From assembly GCA_028564705.1 (NCBI GenBank), contig JAPXFQ010002669.1, positions 1,974,660 through 2,038,659 on the forward strand: a stretch of DNA of 64,000 bases, read 5' to 3'. Made by a program: the position numbers and the translations under genes. Every line of letters begins with the position of its first letter. Position 1 is the first letter of the stretch. Origin of the DNA: Apricaphanius iberus (lineage: Eukaryota; Chordata; Actinopteri; Cyprinodontiformes; Aphaniidae). Of this stretch, positions 11,851-23,400 are shown piece after piece. Under the pieces are notes generated by a model that saw only the letters and a program-made list of their open reading frames with translations, ran no database searches and was not told where the DNA came from.

Positions 11851-12789
11851 GGCTACAAGTAGTTACTGTACTGTTGGGTGACTGTGTGAAATACACTCAG
11901 CATGGACTAGAGGAAGCAAAGAAAAGAGTTGCCTCAGGAGAACACAAGCCTGTTAAAGGTGAAGGCTATAAGACCATATCCAAGCAGCCTGATGTTCCTG
12001 TGACATCAGTTGGACACATTTAGAAATTTAAGATCTGTGGGACTGTAGCCGACCTCCCTGGACGTGGACGGAGGGACATTTTTGAAAAATCATATGAATG
12101 GTAACAAAAGAGCCGGAAAAAACTTCTAAAGAGATTAAAGGTAGACTTTAATCTCTTTAGATGCTCAAGGAACATCAGCGTCAGGTCGCACCATCTGTCG
12201 TCGTTTGAGCCAAAGTGGACTCGATGGGAGACGAGGAGGAGGAGCAGGACGCCGTTATTGAAAACGTGTGGACGGTGTGCTGGACAGTCTCAGAAAGCTT
12301 TGTCTCAGTCGCAGGTCATGGGTCTTGAAACAGGACGATGACCCCACAAACAACTAAAAACACTTGATTCCCTTTATTTATGTAGCACTGATTTACAACA
12401 GATGTCATCTCAAGGCACTTCACAAGAAAAGTCATTTCAATACAATAATACCAACATTCCAATCAGTTAAATGTTTTCTATGCAAGGCATCCCAGTAGGC
12501 CTACTACTGGGATCACCTGGGCCAGTAGATGGCGCCAAGTCATTGAAATTAGCTTGGGACCCGTTGATGCAGACTTTCTAACCACAGCAATCCTCTCAGC
12601 AATCCCACATACTGAGCAAGCATGTAGCAACAGTGGAGAGCAAAAAATCCCCTTTGACGGGAAGAAACTTCCAGTAGAACCTGCCTCAGGACAAGCGGTC
12701 ATCTGCCACGACCGTCTGGGAGTCTGAGAAGACAAAGAAGACACCAAAAGAACAAAAGGAGCCGACCTCAAGAGTACTTTCTATATTAA

Positions 12790-13290
12790 AGGCACAGTGT
12801 GTAATTTTCGGCCAGTAGGGGGCAGTGCATACCTAAATTATCACAAGCATGCGGTATCTGTGTCTTCGAGTAAGAAACTCAACAACGGAGGTCCAACTTG
12901 TGCTGGTTTCAAACGCTCAATTTCCTAAGAATTATCTATTTGCAGCAACATGACGAGCACATCAGTCTTTCTTTCATCGCTTGGAACTAGCGAAAAGGTA
13001 AAAATGTATTTATGGCAAAACCTTTTTGCATTTTGAGGGGAAATAAATGTTTTAATTGCGGGCGTGTTCCGTGCGCTTTGTCCGTCCGGGCTCTTGTAGA
13101 AGTAAAGACGTCATCTAATATGGCTTTCCCCTGAAAAGAGGACCCGCGCCTATGTATTAAACTGATTTTTAAAGTCATATTATACAATATCGGCAATATT
13201 TTGCAATTAATGTGCTTTACGTAATTATTATTACATAATATTTTAATGGCTATTTTCATAGATGTACTGCAAAAACTACACACTGTCACT
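12790..13290. mobile_element. TTAA-flanked MITE, copy A
   Basis: This 501-bp element lies between TTAA at 12786-12789 and 13291-13294. Its inverted ends are AGGCACAGTGTGTAATTTTC and the complement of AGTGACAGTGTGTAGTTTTT. An inverted full copy lies at 38661-39167 and a partial copy at about 32710-32876. A TTAA target with AG-starting termini fits Kolobok/T2-type MITEs; a piggyBac relative is also possible. No transposase is encoded. Confidence 0.82.
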
Positions 13291-13577
13291 TTAAAGTAAG
13301 AATTTGATAACGGGACATCCAGGATGTTCCGTCACTCAGAGAATCATCTGAATTAATGCCAATGGAGAGAAGCTAAAACAGGAGAAATGTGATCTCTCTT
13401 TTTAATATTCCTCATTTTGGATCAACTGAAGGCTTTCAATTGCATTTTGTTGACTTCGTAAAGAATAATAGTATTCCAGCCTTGAAATAACAAATGCATG
13501 AATAGTTTCTCAGTACCACTCCTGGAGAGGAGGTGAAAGAAAGAAATATTGGAAACCTGTTTAATATGGGATTGTAA

Positions 13578-15268
13578 CAATGGCGGCTGATCTATTATGG
13601 GCGCTGCCCCTCCTAGCCATTTTAGAAATACAAACAAAAAATGTTTAAGTTTGACCAAAACAAGACTTTCTTCGGTACAGGTGTAGTGTTTTACACACTA
13701 GAAGGAGGGGAGGGGGGAAGGGTGGTGTTTCTTTTTGTCTGCCATCTTCATCGTGTGCTGCAACATGATAAATGTGTAGTTTTATACTTGGGGCGGCGAG
13801 GAACAGCGCCCTTGCTATCTATCCAATGGCGCTCTAATAGGGTATAGAAACGTTACTACATATCATTAATTCAACCAATCCGAGACGCGCAATGTTAAAT
13901 GTCCGATAGGCGCTTGGCATCAGCGCCCATCAGAGATTTAAAATGGACTTTTTGGTATGGTCAGGTGTCCGCGAGAACCGGCGGGTGGAGCCAGTCTTTC
14001 TTGACAAGTTGACAGTGGCAGCGGCATACGAGACAGAGACCGGGCAATCTCTTCTTCAAAATCAATTTGAAAGAAGACCACTGGCTGAAAAACTTAAAAT
14101 AAAAGAAACGGGACCGGACCAGCCACAAAGTAACATCAGACAGCAGGTGAAAGACAAGGAAGCGTCTTTTAACGTGAGTAGAAAGCGCCGTATTTATAGG
14201 CATATTGAATTATGCATTTTGGGTCGCTGTATAGCTTGAGTACATTTCACAGTAAGGTATGGCTGCGTTACAAATGCGCATTATTCAGTAAAAGTGATGT
14301 TTTCTGACTTAAATTAATGCTAACTGATTAGCGGAAGTAGCTTTGTAGTCTAGACAACGCTACTTCACAATAAGAGCATGTACTCCTGTTTATACTGATG
14401 ACTTGGATTGTTTGTCTGCTGAGTGTTTACGTTTTGGAAAACAGTAAATTGTGACATTTTATTACTAAGTCTATATTACATTTGATTTATTTAATATTTA
14501 ACACAGCTGCTGATATTCAAATATTAAGTTTATTCATATGTTTTGGTTCTTTCTACCTTACCTTGCATTAGTTCTTATTTTTCATATGAGATCACACACA
14601 ACATCTTCCTCCTCACATGTAGATCAGCCAAAACCTGTATCAGCAGCTGTGTGGAAACAATAAAGAACAGCAGAAATATAACAGCCTTTTCTCCACCATA
14701 TCTTCTCATACTCTGAATGGCTTTAAGTGGAGCTCTGGCAGGTTCTCCCAGTGTTAACAGAGTGAACCCAGTCTGAACCAGAACCTCTATAGACAGCTCA
14801 GTGTTTCCTCCTCTACAGTAGAAGTCTGTTCTAGAGAAACAGTTCAAGCCTCTGACTGAAATCATTCTGTTGTTGTAGGATAGTCCTATTAAGAAGACGC
14901 TTAGGGTTGTTCAACATTAATAAGAAACAGCTTTACGTACAGAAAATGTTAGCTGGTTAGTTTGTGTTAGCAACTGGCTAAAATATCAATATGTCAATGT
15001 ATGAACATGTAGTCAATGTGTGAATATGTTTGAGGAGTTCAAAAATAAATTTTACTAATCTCTATAAAAAAAATGCTATGGTAATTGGATTTCTCCTTTT
15101 ACTCTAAAAAGTGTTTTTTTTAGTCACATTTAGGAATGCTAATTAGTCTGAATTAATTCCCAGCAATCCCTTAATTAATTAAGTTTTTAAAAAAACATCG
15201 TTTGACAACCCTAATATCTAGACATCATCATAGCCCCCCCCTGGAGAAAATTCCACCAGCCGCCACTG
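13578..15268. mobile_element. Non-autonomous hAT element with perfect 8-bp duplication
   Basis: Ends are CAATGGCGGCTGATC and the complement of CAGTGGCGGCTGGTG. It is flanked by identical GATTGTAA at 13570-13577 and 15269-15276. These ends and the 8-bp duplication are typical of the hAT superfamily. The 1691-bp interior has a 98-codon frame starting at 13943 (MDFLVWSGVRENRR...), which I do not recognise, and no catalytic domain. Confidence 0.88.
13943..14236 (+). pseudogene. Unrecognised open frame inside a hAT element
   Basis: This 98-codon frame begins MDFLVWSGVRENRRVEPV and is Lys/Gln/Glu-rich in its middle (LAEKLKIKETGPDQPQSNIR). It lies about 365 bases inside the left end of the 13578-15268 hAT element and could be the 5' remnant of its lost transposase gene. 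No zinc finger or catalytic motif is visible, so no function is assigned. Confidence 0.3.
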
Positions 15269-15413
15269 GATTGTAATGTCATCTCTTGTTCCCAGATTAC
15301 ACAGAGGTTCTTTACATTTTTACTGGAGTCCAATCTACTGCCATCCAGATGAAGTAATTGACTCAGCAGCTTCGTTTTAAACCTTCTGGTTCAAATACAA
15401 CTTCTGTCTCGTT

Positions 15414-15476
15414 CAGGGGCGGATCTATAAAAATATTTCTGGTGTGGCAGGAGGGTGGCAAGGATATCACCATTTG

Positions 15477-15523
<47 letters not shown>

Positions 15524-16910
15524 GCTTCTGTATTGCAGCTGTACTCTCTTATCATGATATGCTGAGAACAAAGGAGATAGCTGTCACACAAAGAGCACAA
15601 GTATTTGTTAGAAATCAAATTCCTATACGTTTTTGGCAAAGAAAATTTTTTAATTTCTTAAATGGAAAAATTAAGATATTTTTTTTTACTATCGTTTCAT
15701 ATTCCAAGAAGAAATGCTAATAAATTGGTAGATTAAAGTCTAAGCAAGTGTAATAAACAAAGGTATAACACCAATTTGATTGTTTACCCCAACAGATTTT
15801 GGGTCCATTTCTTTTGGATTGTATATAATGTTAGGATTTGATTAATGTAAGGATGAATAAAGTCCAGAGATTTTGTATTTTTTATTTCCTTTAATTTTAA
15901 CTTCATAATACTCAAAAATCTGTACTTTCTAATATAAAGTAAACTTAGTAATTAGGATAAATGAATTTAAATATTTATTTGCAGAGATTGGATCAAAACT
16001 TCCTAAAATGTTCTGTCTGGAACAGAACAGAAATATCATTTATTGCCTCATAGGGGGTGTGTTCCTAAAGAAAAATGATCAAAATACCAATTTATTCTAA
16101 AATAAAATGTAAGTCAGTATGCTGTGTTTACCTACAATGTTGACTAACTCGTCTGGATGTGCTTGGTGCTGTCTCAGACTTTGTCATGTTGTCACTGGCT
16201 GAGCCCTCCATGTTGCCCTGCCTTTCTCTTTCTCCCTCTTCATCTTGGTTATTCTCTCCCTCCTCCATCTCCTATCCAGTGTGTCATTCAAGCACTGTCT
16301 CCTGTCCCCGATCATCTCGTCCTTTCCCTCCATCACTTTTCTGTCGCTCCTCTCTCTCTTCTTCCACGTCGTCCCCTCCGTCCACGTTACTCACCAGGTT
16401 ACTCTCCGTGTTTCTCATCTTTGTCTTTGGTGAAAAAAGACAAAAAAGTACAGAGGCTTTGTTGTCGCTTCATTTCTGTAGAATTTAAAGTAATGTTACT
16501 TTTTTTTTTTCTGGACAAACTTAAAGATTTCACCTTCTCTGAATTAGTTTACATGTTCCAAAAATTACGATTTTCAATTTTTATCGCCTTAAAGAGTTAC
16601 AAAACTATCAGCATTGAGCTAGAAATTATATTCTATTTTGTAAGATGGCATAGTTTCCTCTTTCCTGGTGTGCTCCTGCCTTCTATGCAGGTCAACTTCT
16701 CTCTCATTTCCCGCCTCTCAGAAGCATCTAGAGTTTGTGTACGGTTACCTCGTGCTGCACTCAATGTCGTCAGAAAAATTAGCTTCATGCGCTTAACGTC
16801 CGACTTAAGACAACTATTTATTGATTTCATAGCCGCTGGCTGGGGTGGCAGCTGGGGTGGCAAGGCTTTCTTTTAGGGTGGCAACTGCCACCCCAGTAGA
16901 TCCGCCCCTG
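15414..16910. mobile_element. Second non-autonomous hAT element with perfect 8-bp duplication
   Basis: The termini CAGGGGCGGATCTA and TAGATCCGCCCCTG are exact inverted repeats of 14 bases. They are flanked by GTCTCGTT at 15406-15413 and 16911-16918. Subterminal GGGTGGCA repeats occur at both sides. The 1497-bp interior has a (TA)n tract and no transposase. The perfect ends and duplication suggest a fairly recent insertion. Confidence 0.9.
15478..15520. repeat. (TA)n microsatellite
   Basis: About 43 bases of uninterrupted TA inside the hAT element at 15414-16910. Confidence 0.95.
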
Positions 16911-17625
16911 GTCTCGTTTGAATTTAAAAAGAGAATGTTTAAACTCATCCAGATTTTTATGTCTTCGAGACAAACCTGTAATCTACATAACTGATGGGGT
17001 TAATCAGGATTTATGGATAAACATAGTAAACAGTGTCTAAAAGAATGGCTTAGGGGAAAACATTTGAATATTCTAAAGTGGCCTTCTAGGATCCTTGACC
17101 TAAATTCTATTGAGCAACTTTGGAAGGAGCTGAAACATGCCGTCTGGTCTCTAGCCTTAAAACCTGAGACAACTAGACCAGTTTGCGCATGAGCACTGGG
17201 CCAAAATACCTGCCGAGAGGTGCAGAAGCCTCACAGACAGCTACAGGAATCGTTTAAATGCAGTAATTGCCAGAAAAAGTTGTGAAACAAAATGTTAAGA
17301 TAGGGGTTCCATCATTTTTGTCAAAGCCTGTTTCATGAATTAATTTTTTTACTAATTCTGTTGAAAAGCAATGTCCAACTTTCACTGGTTGAATTTCACA
17401 GAATTTTTATTATTTGCTTTTGTCATATTCAAGTCATTTCCGTGAACATTGTGAGTTTGGCTTTCATTAACCGAAAGGTACAAAAAATGTTTGTCCACGT
17501 GTGTAAAATGCTATGCCGATACGAATAAATTTACCAGTAATATATATTTTTCCAAATATGTTTTACGCCATTTTACTTATATTGTTTCTCTGTTTGTGTT
17601 TAAACCCCCACAATCCTGTACAGCC

Positions 17626-17965
17626 CAGGTGTCAAAGTCAAGGCCTGGGGCCCAAATTCGGCCCACCATGGCCATTGATGTGGCCCTTTAAACTGTAGAG
17701 GACCAAATACAGAACTTTTAAGTTATATTTATATCCACCTTTTATCATTCAAATCTGTGTTTATTTGAATAGTCCTAAATCACATAATTATGAAAAGATG
17801 TTCAGTATCATTTGATTTTAAGAAGTACTTGTTGAGACATATTTATTCATGTTTTAGTGTTTGGTAAATATAGTTGTATCAATACTTTCCACCACAATTG
17901 GCCCTTTAAGGACATCCATTATCTTTGTGGCCCAAAATGGAAATGAGCTCGACATCTCTGCTGTA
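17626..17965. mobile_element. hAT-like element with GTGTCAAAG ends and a GGCCC-rich body
   Basis: The left end CAGGTGTCAAAGTCAAGGCC and right end GAGCTCGACATCTCTG are imperfect inverted repeats. The subterminal TGGCCC-type motifs match a very common vertebrate non-autonomous hAT family. Flanks CTGTACAG and CTGTAGAG may be an eroded 8-bp duplication. Confidence 0.55.
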
Positions 17966-18655
17966 GAGCATCACCATCACACGACCCAACAAATACCCCA
18001 TTTCAAACCCCCACCTGAAGCAAAAAAGGTAACAAGGTGGAAATAAAGTTATTAACCAATACCGATGCATTAAAAAATGACTAACATCGGCTGAGGAACC
18101 GAGACTTTAAAAATGAATGTTCTTCAATCCTTTCTATCAAACAGAACTTCTGCTGTTTAGCAAGCAGATCATTTTACAGTCCGAACAATTGTGCGAAGCT
18201 GACGCACTTCCAGTAAAATCAGAGCTAAACGGACAGGGGGGGAACTGAATAAATCCAGTTTTATCTATTAAATATTTTGGAATCCCGGGGTTATTTTTCC
18301 TCAATTCATTCACTACTTTGCAATGTTCTAGCAAGTTTTATGGTTGCAATAAGTGATGGGAACGATTTGGGAAATTGACTGTTGAGGCCCATGTGTCGAC
18401 TTTTTGTCGAATTGTCGGCCTTTTTTTCTTTTTCTAAAAAGAGCAGCAGCAATGCCGACTGCGGAGGGTGGAAAATATTCTACACTGTTGTACTAGTTCA
18501 TTTTTGGTCTCAAAAAAACATGGCTCTAGTGTCAATATTGACCATCAAAGCAGTAACATTAAAAACGAGAGAGAGTAGGCTAATTTAAAACGTTTATTCA
18601 ACAGCCTTACAAACACATAAGACGTAGGCTACTTTTTGCCGTTCGGAATACACTG

Positions 18656-18712
18656 CGGTCACGCTATCTGCACTTCGAAATTGTAGTGCCCGTCTACATA
18701 GCTTGTACGGTA
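18656..18712 (+). repeat. Left 57-bp terminal inverted repeat of the inner element
   Basis: It begins CGGTCACGCT and ends GCTTGTACGGTA. It matches the reverse complement of 27442-27498 at 51 of 57 positions by eye. Inside this length the two arms stop resembling each other, so the repeat is well delimited on the inner side. Confidence 0.85.
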
Positions 18713-18828
18713 TGCGTGTGTGCATCCTTGTTCTACATGTCATCAGGTACCTCTTTGTCTTCCAACAAGAAATTCTGTTTTTCGATTGGTTGAAAAATTC
18801 TATGTTCTGATTTGCTAACTCAAGACAG

Positions 18829-18837
18829 CTATAAAAG
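18829..18837 (+). promoter_or_regulatory. TATA-like box of the inner element
   Basis: CTATAAAAG lies about 175 bases inside the left inverted repeat and upstream of the plus-strand coding remnants. Its position fits a promoter for the element's gene. Sequence alone cannot show that it is used. Confidence 0.4.
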
Positions 18838-20409
18838 CATTAGGCTACCATAGGCACATGGTGAGGAGCATCTAGCTAACAGCATTTATAATATATCTTA
18901 ATTGACAAACCCTCCAGGAAATTTATCTTAGTATATGCACCTTTCATTTTTACGAGACAAGAACAAGAAAAAGGTAAATTATTCAAGAGCATAAGTTAGA
19001 AATGACAAAGCAAATGAGAAAATATGGGTAGGTCTAGGTTAAGTTTGTTTTTGTATGATACTGACATGAACTTTTTAATCTTGACTGATTCTTCTTTAAG
19101 CTTTATTTGTTTTTTTGTTTGTTTTTTTAAATAGGCTAGTTTTTTTAACGGTGGGATTTTTCGTCATGTGGGAATTGGACAACTTTTATTAACGTGATAG
19201 TGTCTAAGAAAATATAATAAAGAAGTCGCCTTTGACATTGCCTAAGTTGCCTACTATTTTTTTAAAGTACTTACATTGAAAATTAAATTGTGTTATCTTT
19301 TTTCTTAAATATTTTCTATCTAGAATTGTCTTCAAAACATTTGGAAAGGTAAGAATTATATGCATTTCCAAATTTTGATTTGCACTACCAAAGGCAAAAA
19401 AATATTTATTTTTACAACGACAGTCCACAAGAACATTTATATGTCCTGAGCATATTTTCGAACACATCAAAATACTTCAGGGGAAAGTCCATCAAAGGAA
19501 CATGACAACAACTTCTGGGAAGAGCTGTGCACAGTTTTGTACCGAACACATCCACAAACAGATATCGCCTGAAGAGGGCACACATCCGAAGTATGAAGGT
19601 AAAGTATTTCAAATCTACCTGTCTGCCCGTCTATAAGTATAAGGATTAAAGTGCTTATAACATTCTGAAACACTAATGTCCATCTACTGTTATTGCTGGG
19701 TAGTGATGTAGTCTTTGTATTATGTTGTTTGTTTTTGCACTTAAACAAATACTTATTTAAATAACTACAACTTTATGTCATGTTTGGTTTTTTTTCCTTT
19801 TTTTTTTCTTTTGGCCCACCACCAACACACCCCCACTTTTGGGGGACAACTTCATTTTTATTTACAGAGAAAAAAAACTCAATCAACTTAAGGAAAAAAT
19901 AAGGAAAATAATCAAACAGAAAGTAAATATCTACATAGTAATACACCAGGCATTGTTAACATTGATTTCTGATGGTAAAGAAGTAGGAGGAGGGTTATTG
20001 TTTGGCCTTACATATATACTGACAGACAGACGGACAAATGGATAGACAAGGAGGTAGCCTAACTAATGGGGGAATTTTGTGTATATGCTGTACATGTGTA
20101 TGTGTGTATACGTCTGCATGTACTCTATTTTTTAGTACTTGTATATATGTGTGGATATTTCAGTGATAATATGAAAAATAGGAATAAAAAGTAATAGAAT
20201 AAATAAGAAATAAGGGAAAGTGAAAATAGGTTTATTAAAAGGTTATGTGGAATTGACATCAGACATTTCTAGAGGTAGATTTTTGAAAAAATTTAGACCA
20301 AGTTTTTTTAAACGTGGTATGCTGTGATTAATCGATGCTCACATTATGGTGGAGATGAGCGAGACGTTTTTCTTTCCATTACGTAAACTTACATCATGTT
20401 TCTAACGTC

Positions 20410-23400
20410 AGGCTTCAGGTCGAAGTACAGCACAGTCTGACACTGTTGTGGACAACAATGATGTACCACAAGCTTTAGCAGAGGAGGAAGATGCACAGGA
20501 CGTGACAGTTGTTCACAATGACGACACAAAAAAAAAGAGGATGATATAAAGGACAGAGGTTTTAAAGATAGAGAATTTGAACAAGTGGCTGGAAATAAAG
20601 GAGAATCAAAGATGACTGAAGTGTTTCAAAAAGAGGAAGATGCATCACAGATTGAAGCCCCAGAAGAGGTAGAAGATACACAAGAGAGGGAAGAAGATGG
20701 AAATCAACATATAATGACAAATTACTCAATACAATAGGAAGAAGATTTAAAAGAGGAAATTGCACAGGGGATGACAAATGCCCAGCCAGAGGAAGGTGCA
20801 AGGAATTACTAAGTTATTATCATAATGTACATTTAATACATATGTTACGCATGTAGAACTATGTATACCGCAGTAGCCATTATTATAAAACCATTGCAAA
20901 TGTTTAATCTGAAATGTTTACACAAGAAAACTACTTTACAAACAATATACAGTCTCTTAAATTACTACTTTTGTCTTGCAGGTCCAAAAAGATGACAGTG
21001 ACAATGATAATGAAGACCATGACAAAGAAGAATTCTTTATACAGAGTCTTCCTGCACCAACTTCTTCCTTTTTTATTCCACAAACTGCTTGGATAAAACT
21101 ACGAAGAACACAAATCAAGGGCCACTTCAAGGGAATGCAATGGACCAACATCATTTCAGCTGGAATTCGGAAAATCCATCCACGTTGCAGTTTTGCATTT
21201 TCAGGACACAGGGTCAAGGTTTGTGGGTCAACAAGGACTGCACCTCTTTTTAAATGCACTGGCTATTGTATGTTCAGTGACTGTCCAGTAGGTGTTGATG
21301 TTGTTGTGCAGAGTGAGACCACACTTGAAGCACACGTGTCCTTCAGAGGGAAAAATGTTGTGCATTGTAAAACAGATCTGCAAAGGCGACCGGTCAGAGC
21401 AGACAGTCAAAAAGAAATACACCAGCAACTTCAAAGCACTCTATCTTGAAAACTTGGAAAAACTTGAGGAATCAGTGGTTGAGTCAGGCTGTAGAGATGA
21501 AGCACCATCACCAGGTGTTCTTAAATAAATTTCCTGTTAACAAAGAATGAAGGAAAGGAGACATAAAAATGAAACTCTTAGTCTCCTGAAAATGTTCGAA
21601 GAAAAAGACAGATGAACCTGATGAAGTGCTTCAGAAAGTGTTACTTCCTCCAAAGGGTGTGATGCTTTGGTCCAAAAGAAGCATCAGAATATTCCACAAG
21701 CGATCTAAAGAGGACATAGTGTACATATACGCAACTGGAAGCATTCTCAAGACAGCAAAAACAAAGTGAGGGTCATTTTTATGTGTATGAGCTGGTGGTC
21801 AGAAACCCAAAGAATGGCTCCTCTCCTTTTCCTGTTGCTACGTATGTGACCTGTGACCACACAACGGCCTCTATCCTTTATTTTCTCAGTTCTTTTCAGA
21901 CAGATCATGCAAAACAATATGGGGCAAAAAAAACATCAGTCCACTCATGGTTATATGTGATGGGTCCATGGTCCTGTTGCAGGCCACATCAATGGCCTTC
22001 TGCAAAACAAACCGCAATGCCTTGCTCCACAGTTACTATAACGTATTGACAGGGAAAGGCACATCTCAAGACTTCAGCCATCCTATCCTCCACCACTGTC
22101 TCAGTCACATAATGAAAAATGCGAAAACTTTGTGCAAAAAGCAGTAAGTAAAACCACTTTTTTAAAAGAATATCTATACTACTGGCAATAAAGTGCTTAA
22201 TTACAATGCAATAATTTGTATTTCTCTGGTAGTGCGCCCATGAACTACAAGCTGGCCATGCATGTGTTTGGACTGTTGACACCAACTAGTACCATTGGTG
22301 AGTTAGATGAAGTACTCCTCAGCTGCGCTGTCATCTTTTCAAGCCCATGCAGCTCTGGAAATGTTGAGAAGCACTTCAACAACATTCAAGCAAAGCTGAC
22401 AACCATTGGGGACTCAAACTGTTGATGACAGCAGCGTTGTTGCTGAGGACCTTGAGGTACCAAATACTCTTAAGTAATGATTTGAAATAATGTCTTCTGT
22501 TAATCGATTTTGAAAAATCACACATACACATATGTTTATTTAATTTAGTTTCATTTATCTTTTTTTAAGGACTCCTTCGGTCAAACACCTTTTCAACAAC
22601 ACTTCATGGATGTCATAAAAAGCGCACCCCTAGACAAAGGAGACCCAAATGTATATTACTCTGGGACATTCATCTCGTCGTTGGCAGCTTACTTCTTGCC
22701 TCAAGCAGCTCTTTGGACAAGTATGATGCTGGGTCAGCTATGCTTTTAATTATTTTCAGTTTTAATGAAAACAATTTATTACTTGAAAATATTTATACTT
22801 ATAAAACATTGACTTAACTGTGCACTTCCTGTGACCCAAAACTTTTAGTCAGCTGTCCCAAACATTTTTGTCCCGCTGCCAGTGCAGGCACTAACACTGG
22901 CTTTGTTAAAAGGCAACGTTCCTTGCAGACTTGCTGATTGACAAGAAATCAAGTGAGTACATTCAAGGTTCGGGAACTTTACCAGTTATAGTGACCTCAT
23001 AACCTCTCCTCTAGTGTAAACATTAAGCCAAAATGTCTGCTATCAGGAATACAATTAGTGGATGCTATGGTGACTCCGTTGTTATTCCTCCATCCTACCT
23101 TCACATCACCTTTACTCTCAGGTGACCTTGGCAGGCATGGGGAAGGGCTCCCTTATCAGCAATATTCAAAGAAATTTTTCCAAGATATTGGAGAAAAAAA
23201 AGCCAGGTGAAGTATAAATTGGACGAATATTAGAAATGTAATGGATAGTTTAAACCCATTAATGCACTGATAATAAAGTATAGTAAATTCATTGATAAGA
23301 GCCAATAATCATTGTTCTGTTGTAACCAGAATTTCAAAGAAGACAAGACACGGAGTCATGGAGAAGAGTCAGTGGGACTTGAAAAAAAGGCGATTTAAAG

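Larger units (their letters stand above)
12358..17030 (-). mobile_element. L2/Rex1-like LINE inside the Tc1 element, itself split three times
   Basis: The left part (12363-12785) is a second copy of the LINE 3' UTR at 4320-4600, sharing ACAACAGATGTCAT, CAAGGCACTT and GACAAGCGGTCATCTGCC-type blocks. Segment 13295-13569 repeats GAAGCTAAAACAGG and AAATGTGATCTCT of the first copy. Minus-strand 15277-15405 reads VKNLCVIWEQEMTLQ, an L2-type RT/connection motif. The segments are separated by the MITE at 12790-13290 and hAT elements at 13578-15268 and 15414-16910. The upper border near 17030 is approximate. Confidence 0.75.
11546..17503 (+). mobile_element. Tc1-like element carrying nested insertions
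   Basis: The left end CACACGTGGACGAACCG (11546) and right end GTCCACGTGTG (17493-17503) are inverted. They continue as a roughly 150-bp imperfect repeat sharing AAATTCTGTGAAATT, GCAATAAATAAAA-type stretches and CATCATTTTTGTC. Tc1 coding remnants lie in two pieces. The left piece (about 11880-12357) shows GEGYKTISKQPDVPV, VADLPGRGRRDIF and QDDDP. The right piece (about 17030-17280) shows KEWLRGKHLNILKWPS and LDLNSIEQLWKELK, whose Glu is the last catalytic residue. About 4.7 kb of other elements separate the pieces. Confidence 0.85.

Noticed and set aside
14575..14865. 96-codon minus-strand frame with a hydrophobic C-terminal half
   Set aside because: It lies inside a hAT element with no family resemblance; composition alone can explain it.
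16157..16876. 239-codon plus-strand frame in the hAT MITE
   Set aside because: It is a low-complexity Ser/Leu/Pro-rich reading of pyrimidine-rich DNA without motifs. A retained gene is not supported.
20562..20801. Minus-strand Leu/Pro-rich frame
   Set aside because: It is antisense to the Glu-rich acidic leader of the plus-strand transposase-like pseudogene.
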